From assembly GCF_000020685.1 (NCBI RefSeq), contig NC_012526.1:598001-662000 (forward strand): DNA of 64,000 bases. Reading direction: 5' to 3'. Position numbers and translations under genes: made by a program. Below are positions 60,802-64,000 of this stretch, piece after piece. Under the pieces are notes generated by a model. That model saw only the letters and a program-made list of their open reading frames with translations. It was not told where the DNA came from and made no database searches. This DNA comes from Deinococcus deserti VCD115 (lineage in GTDB: Bacteria > Deinococcota > Deinococci > Deinococcales > Deinococcaceae). Position 1 is the stretch's first letter. Every line of letters begins with the position of its first letter.

Positions 60802-61944
60802 TCAGGCCAGCAGGTCGCGCGCGATGATCAGCTTCTGGATCTCGCTGGTGCCCTCATAGATGCGCAGCAGCCGCTGGTCACGGTAGTAGCGCTCGACCGG
60901 CGAGTCCTTCATATAGCCCATCCCCCCGGCCACCTGCACGGCCTTGTCAGCGACCTGTGAGAGCGCTTCGGTGGCGTGATACTTGGCCACACTGGCCATG
61001 CGGCGCACGTCCTGCTTCTGATCGACCATCCAGGCCACCTTCTGCCACAGCAGCCGGCTTGTCTGAATGGCGATTTCCATCTCGGCCAGCATGAACTGCA
61101 CCGCCTGGAACTCGGCAATGGGCTGCCCGAACTGCTCACGCGTCTTGGCGTGCGCCACACTGAGATCCAGCAGCCGTTGCATGGCGCCGGTGGATCGGGC
61201 CGCAATTCCCACGCGGCCGTTGGTCAGGATGCCCAGAGCCTCGCGGTAGCCCAGGTGTTCGGGGCCCAGCAGGTTGGCGGCCGGCACCTCGGCGTCCTGA
61301 AAAATGACCTCGGACGACAGGGCGCCCTTCTGGCCCATCTTCTCGTCGACCTTGCCGATGCTCAGGCCTGGGGTGTTCTGCGGTTCCACCAGAAAAGCGC
61401 TCATGCCGCGGGTACCCTGGGCCGGATCGGTAATGGCAATCACGGTGAGCAACCCCGCGATCGGAGCGTTGCTGATGTAGTGTTTGGTGCCGTTGAGGAT
61501 GTACATGTCGCCGCGTTTCTCCGCGCGGGTGCGGATATTGGCTGCGTCGGAGCCGCTGCTGGGCTCAGTAATCGCAAAGCCGGCAATGCACTCGCCGCTG
61601 GCCATGCGGGGCAGGAAACGCTGTTTCTGTTCCTCGTTGCCCAGCTTGACCAGCCCCGAAGTGCCGATACTGGCGTGCGCACTGATCACACCACCAAAGC
61701 CCATGTGGCCCTGACCCAGCGCCTCATACACGGCGCAGCGCCCCAGCGCTCCCAGGCCCACGCCGCCGTATTCCTCGGGAATACTCAGTCCGAACAATCC
61801 CAGCCCGGCCGCCTCGCGCATCAGTTCCGGCGGCACGGCATTGGTGTCTTCGATTTCATGCGCACGCGGCTCCACGCGCGAAAGCATGAAGTCACGAATG
61901 ATGGTCTGCATCTCCCGCAGGTCTTCCGGCAACTCGAAATTCAT
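60802..61944 (-). CDS. Acyl-CoA dehydrogenase
   Basis: A 380-residue FAD enzyme for the first oxidation step of acyl-CoA or branched-chain acyl-CoA. Visible are AGFAITEPSSGSDAANIRTRAEK (about 120-142, flavin/substrate region), the middle beta domain, and the C-terminal YMKDSPVERYYRDQRLLRIYEGTSEIQKLIIARDLL with the catalytic Glu. ATG 61944 has GGAGG six bases before it; the preceding ATG at 61950 is too close to that site. The chain-length preference cannot be read. Confidence 0.93.
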   Translation of the reverse strand: MNFELPEDLREMQTIIRDFMLSRVEPRAHEIEDTNAVPPELMREAAGLGLFGLSIPEEYGGVGLGALGRCAVYEALGQGHMGFGGVISAHASIGTSGLVKLGNEEQKQRFLPRMASGECIAGFAITEPSSGSDAANIRTRAEKRGDMYILNGTKHYISNAPIAGLLTVIAITDPAQGTRGMSAFLVEPQNTPGLSIGKVDEKMGQKGALSSEVIFQDAEVPAANLLGPEHLGYREALGILTNGRVGIAARSTGAMQRLLDLSVAHAKTREQFGQPIAEFQAVQFMLAEMEIAIQTSRLLWQKVAWMVDQKQDVRRMASVAKYHATEALSQVADKAVQVAGGMGYMKDSPVERYYRDQRLLRIYEGTSEIQKLIIARDLLA

Positions 61945-62268
61945 AGGCATCCTCCATCCCACCCCGCCCGGCACCGACATCTGTTCACCACACGCGCTGA
62001 GACGCGTGGGCACCGAAGAACGTTTGGACGTGAAGTAAATTAGCGCATGCCCTTGTGCGCATGCAGCCGCAGGAGGCTGGGGCGCCGCAGGCAGTCATCC
62101 CCAGGCAGGGCTTTACTGAAGCGGCGGGGCTCGGAACTCCTTCGGGAACTTTGCGTCATGGAACCTCCGCTGCCGAGCGGGACGCCTAAATGCTGAAAAC
62201 TGTCCGGTGCGGGAGAACGGCAAAGTCGGAGGAGGTCCGGTGGCCTCCGACTGGCCTGACAGCAGGCA
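61945..62268. other. Intergenic region with one inverted repeat
   Basis: No gene is seen. AGTCGGAGG (62224-62232) pairs with CCTCCGACT (62244-62252), a 9-bp stem just ahead of the tRNA promoter. The upstream part must hold the promoter of the acyl-CoA dehydrogenase. Confidence 0.5.
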
Positions 62269-62297
62269 TTGACACCCCACGTATCACCCCCTAGGAT
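62269..62297 (+). promoter_or_regulatory. Strong promoter of the tRNA-His/tRNA-Leu pair
   Basis: TTGACA (62269-62274), 17-base spacer, TAGGAT (62292-62297). Transcription should start near 62304, about 28 nt before tRNA-His. Confidence 0.75.
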
Positions 62298-62331
62298 GTG
62301 TGGGCCTGTGAAGGTTTCGGAAACAGGACAT

Positions 62332-62409
62332 GGTGGGTTTAGCTCAGCCGGTTAGAGCGCCGCTCTGTGGAAGCGGAGGTCGTGGGTTCAAATCCCATAA
62401 TCCACCCCA
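62332..62409 (+). tRNA. tRNA-His (anticodon GUG)
   Basis: A full cloverleaf with the extra 5' G (G-1) opposite C73, typical for tRNA-His. Acceptor GTGGGTT/AATCCAC, anticodon loop with GTG, T-arm GTGGG/CCCAT-type, encoded CCA. 78 nt. Confidence 0.95.
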
Positions 62410-62413
62410 ACAA

Positions 62414-62447
62414 GTCCCGGCCCACCGTCAGGTGAGGTCGGGATTTT
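62414..62447 (+). terminator. Partial terminator between tRNA-His and tRNA-Leu
   Basis: TCCCG (62415-62419) pairs with CGGGA (62439-62443), with inner ACC/GGT, followed by TTTT. It is weak and may allow read-through to tRNA-Leu. Confidence 0.5.
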
Positions 62448-62451
62448 CCAT

Positions 62452-62537
<86 letters not shown>

Positions 62538-62613
62538 GCATCAGGGGCCACATGCGGCCTGGACTCCGTGATCTCGGGTCCAGGCCGTGGCCTTATGGGC
62601 TCACTTCCTGTGC

Positions 62614-62644
62614 CATACGGCACATGCGGCAAATGCCGTATGAT
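62614..62644 (+). promoter_or_regulatory. -10 box and palindrome upstream of tig
   Basis: CATACGGCA (62614-62622) pairs perfectly with TGCCGTATG (62634-62642). The right arm overlaps TATGAT (62639-62644), a likely -10 box. A GCGGCATGCCGC palindrome follows at 62651-62662. An operator for tig is likely. Confidence 0.5.
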
Positions 62645-62800
62645 GCTTGGCGGCATGCCGCGCGCGCGCCTCTTTGCCCACAGTGGGGAGGGAGGCGGGA
62701 TGCGGACGGCACGGCAACAATCAACACGGATTGCCCGCCGGGGGCCGCTCCGCACAGGAGCAAGCGCCTTTCGGCAGGCACGGACGGGAGACGAGACGCA

Positions 62801-64000
62801 ATGGCAGAGCTGATCAGCAGAGAAGGCAACAAGGTGGAATTCAAGGTGGCGGTACCCGCCGCCGAAGTAAACCGCGCATACGAGCAGGTCTGGGCCGGTC
62901 TGGCCCGCGACGTGCGTGTTCCCGGGTTCCGCCCCGGCAAGGCCCCGCGCAAGGTGATCGAAGGCCGCGTGGGCAAGGGCTACGTGGAGCAGGAAGTGCG
63001 TGACCGCCTGCTGCAGGTTCACTACCCCCAGGCGGCCCGCGAGCTGAAGCTGAGCCTGGTGGACGCCACCATTGATCCCCAGGATCTCAACAACGGTAAG
63101 GACTTCACCTTCAATGTCCGGGGCGAAACGTACCCCGAAGTCACCCTGGGTGACTGGAGTGACCTGAAGCTCGAAGCGACCTCCCCTGAGATCACTGATG
63201 ATGTGCTGAACCGCACCCTCAGCGATCTGCAGGAGCGCAACGCCACCTTCGAAAGCGTGGACCGCGCCATTGAGGCCAGCGATCAGGTAACCATCGAGGA
63301 GCAGGGCGAAGATGGCGGAACCTACCCGGTGTACCTCGATGTCGCCGAAGCTCACGTTCGTGACGCTCTGCTGGGCAAGAACAAGGGCGACACCGTGGAA
63401 ATCACCGTGCCGGCCCACCAGCACGGCGACCATGAGCATGCCGAGCACACCGTGACCGTCAAGATCATGGACGTGAAGACCAAGCAGCTGCAGGAGCTCA
63501 ACGACGAGTTCGCCAGCAGCCTGAACTTCGAGTCGCTTGATCGCCTGCGTGCAGATCTGCGCAACGAGCTGCAGCGCCGCGCCCAGCAGGAAGGTGACAA
63601 CGCCCGCCGTGAGGAGTTCGTTGCCCACCTGACCGAGCGCATGCAGGCCGACATCCCCCAGGCTCTGCTGGAGCGCCGCCGCGAAGCGATGATGCAGGAG
63701 ATTCAGGATGACCTGAGCCGCCAGGGCGTCAAGTGGAGCGAGTACGAGACCTTCATGAAGGAGCAGGGCAAGCTCGACGAGTTCATGGCCGACCTGTCCA
63801 AGAACGCCGAGACCCGCGTGAAGCGTGACCTGGCGCTGGAGAAACTGGCTGAGGACCTCAAGGTGCAGGTCAGTGACGCCGAGTTCAACCAGACCATGAC
63901 CATGCTGGCGCAGGCCAACGGCCTGAGCCCTGAGCAGCTGAGCAAGCAGCTGGGGCCGAACGGCATCAACTCCTACTACGCCAGCATCGTGCGTGAACGC
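62801..64000 (+). CDS. tig: Trigger factor, 5' part (runs off the window)
   Basis: The first 400 codons of trigger factor, the ribosome-bound chaperone and peptidyl-prolyl isomerase; no stop is reached. The ribosome-binding loop GFRPGKAPRKVIEGRVG is at about residues 42-58. The PPIase domain (about 150-240) has a histidine-rich loop (HQHGDHEHAEH). The C-terminal arms are helical. ATG 62801 has GGGAG about 11 bases upstream, a loose spacing. Its promoter region carries a palindrome; clpP and clpX often follow tig, outside the window. Confidence 0.95.
   Translation, partial: MAELISREGNKVEFKVAVPAAEVNRAYEQVWAGLARDVRVPGFRPGKAPRKVIEGRVGKGYVEQEVRDRLLQVHYPQAARELKLSLVDATIDPQDLNNGKDFTFNVRGETYPEVTLGDWSDLKLEATSPEITDDVLNRTLSDLQERNATFESVDRAIEASDQVTIEEQGEDGGTYPVYLDVAEAHVRDALLGKNKGDTVEITVPAHQHGDHEHAEHTVTVKIMDVKTKQLQELNDEFASSLNFESLDRLRADLRNELQRRAQQEGDNARREEFVAHLTERMQADIPQALLERRREAMMQEIQDDLSRQGVKWSEYETFMKEQGKLDEFMADLSKNAETRVKRDLALEKLAEDLKVQVSDAEFNQTMTMLAQANGLSPEQLSKQLGPNGINSYYASIVRER

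Overview
The window is GC-rich, densely packed bacterial chromosome and looks like a Deinococcus species. This rests on the mix of protein families (nuo operon, M16C presequence-type protease, TrmFO, TelA, DUF1684, DUF1540, SufR-like regulator), on many -10 boxes of form TANNNT placed 6-9 nt before ATG/GTG with no Shine-Dalgarno (leaderless mRNAs, a known Deinococcus trait), and on a HAIR-like operator at lon. I see no insertion sequence, prophage, integron or CRISPR array. Nearly all genes are chromosomal housekeeping or conserved hypotheticals; two decayed genes are visible.

Layout. 1-8323: the end of the complex I operon, nuoG (partial)-H-I-J-K-L-M-N. 8.5-12.1 kb: a CHASE2 membrane protein with a degenerate GGDEF domain, behind a small leaderless ORF, divergent from an ABC-F ATPase. 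12.2-14.7 kb: small hypotheticals and TelA. 14.8-18.2 kb: heme operon hemE-hemH-hemY. 18.4-21.9 kb: a secreted BsuPI-like protein, then a polysaccharide pair (processive GT2 synthase and secreted GH26-like hydrolase) behind a hairpin and a coupled leader ORF. 22-27.6 kb: a broken alpha/beta hydrolase, gatC-serS, DinB-like, ComF, DUF1684 and S4 proteins. 27.7-29.7 kb: a three-gene secreted cassette with a lipoprotein carrying an Ig-like and a cohesin-like domain and a dockerin-bearing exoprotein. 29.8-35.2 kb: M16C protease, mnmE and an amino-acid binding protein. 35.4-43.1 kb: DUF4258, GNAT, DUF305, YdcF, trmFO, murD and a FtsW/RodA protein. 43.3-49.6 kb: ychF, a PEP-mutase-like gene with an operator inside its promoter, an SDR, an alcohol dehydrogenase relic, a YczE-like membrane protein and guaA. 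49.7-53.8 kb: a pseudokinase membrane protein divergent from the mrp-sufR-ligT operon. 54-57 kb: DAHP synthase, truncated hemoglobin and small proteins. 57.3-64 kb: tRNA-Asn, yqgE, lon, an acyl-CoA dehydrogenase, tRNA-His, tRNA-Leu and the start of tig.

Themes. Protein quality control (lon, tig, M16C protease), Fe-S and heme metabolism (complex I, Mrp/SufR, hemEHY, globin), and tRNA or nucleotide housekeeping dominate. The most novel-looking parts are the cohesin/dockerin-like cassette, the polysaccharide pair with its coupled leader, the pseudokinase, and several palindromic operators sitting on recognisable promoters. All calls come from reading the sequence; no database search was run.
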